From NCBI GenBank assembly GCA_007135795.1, contig SLIE01000051.1, positions 1 to 6,390 of the forward strand: a stretch of 6,390 bases of DNA. The letters run 5' to 3'. Below, one piece after another: positions 6,271 to 6,390 of this stretch. Both the position numbers and the translations under genes were made by a program. The notes under the pieces were generated by a model, which saw only the letters and a list, made by a program, of their open reading frames with translations, was not told the origin of the DNA and searched no databases. Source of the stretch: Desulfobacterales bacterium (GTDB lineage Bacteria; Desulfobacterota; Desulfobacteria; Desulfobacterales; Desulfosalsimonadaceae). Positions within the stretch are counted from its first letter, which is position 1. The number at the start of each line of letters is the position of its first letter.

Positions 6271-6390
6271 TAGTGCCTGAACGAAAACCGTCTTTTTCGC
6301 CAATCTCTGCGTCCGGCTCAAATTTTAATCCTCAAAATACGTCCAGTATTCCTGCGGTTAAAATTTTCGCCGTCCTTGACCTTGACGAAA
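6271..6390. repeat. 145-bp palindromic repeat element, partial copy (element bases 1-120)
   Basis: This is the left-hand part of the same element. It begins with TAGTGCCTGAACGAAAACC (6271-6289), which is the reverse complement of 98-116 at 18 of 19 positions. From 6300 to the end it is identical to bases 1-91. Joining the two window ends through this 91-bp overlap gives one complete 145-bp element whose symmetry centre falls where the internal arms predict. The last 25 bases of the element are missing because the window stops. I could not define a target-site duplication. Confidence 0.8.

Overview
The window is 6390 bp of mostly decayed bacterial DNA around one intact regulator-enzyme pair. 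The likely source is a Gram-negative bacterium of the Desulfobacterota type. That rests on the style of the dispersed 145-bp palindromic repeat and on the protein families, and it is an inference with low confidence. No rRNA, tRNA, CRISPR array, replication gene or partition gene is visible.

Layout. Bases 1-116 and 6271-6390 are two partial copies of one 145-bp imperfect palindrome that share an exact 91-bp stretch (1-91 = 6300-6390). The sequence therefore either closes into a circle of about 6.3 kb or was cut at a repeat on both sides. Bases 117-603 are AT-rich and hold no convincing gene, but do hold two perfect 14-bp palindromes; a 12-bp one follows at 631-642. Bases 729-1055 carry a small helical reading frame broken by one TAA. 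A cyclase/kynurenine-formamidase-family gene (1121-1798, minus) keeps its metal-site motif, but its last 20 or so residues are out of frame. Bases 2028-2319 (minus) are a shredded class I methyltransferase. Bases 2447-3487 (plus) are a longer shredded gene of unknown family, readable only by switching frames about five times.

The intact unit is a YafY-type HTH-WYL regulator (4253-5254, minus) followed 91 bp later by a small VOC/glyoxalase-fold protein (3781-4161, minus). A TGACA-N6-TGTCA dyad lies between them, 54 bp upstream of the VOC start, and is a candidate operator. The likely logic is that the WYL protein senses a signal and controls the VOC protein. Bases 5255-5749 are non-coding apart from a GC-rich hairpin. 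Bases 5750-6189 are an internal piece of a group II intron reverse transcriptase with its YADD site but without either end, frameshifted by a perfect 8-bp tandem duplication.

I did not find a convincing new biological system. The points worth following are the palindromic element and contig topology, the regulator-VOC-dyad unit, and the unknown relic at 2447-3487, whose intact homologues should be identifiable.
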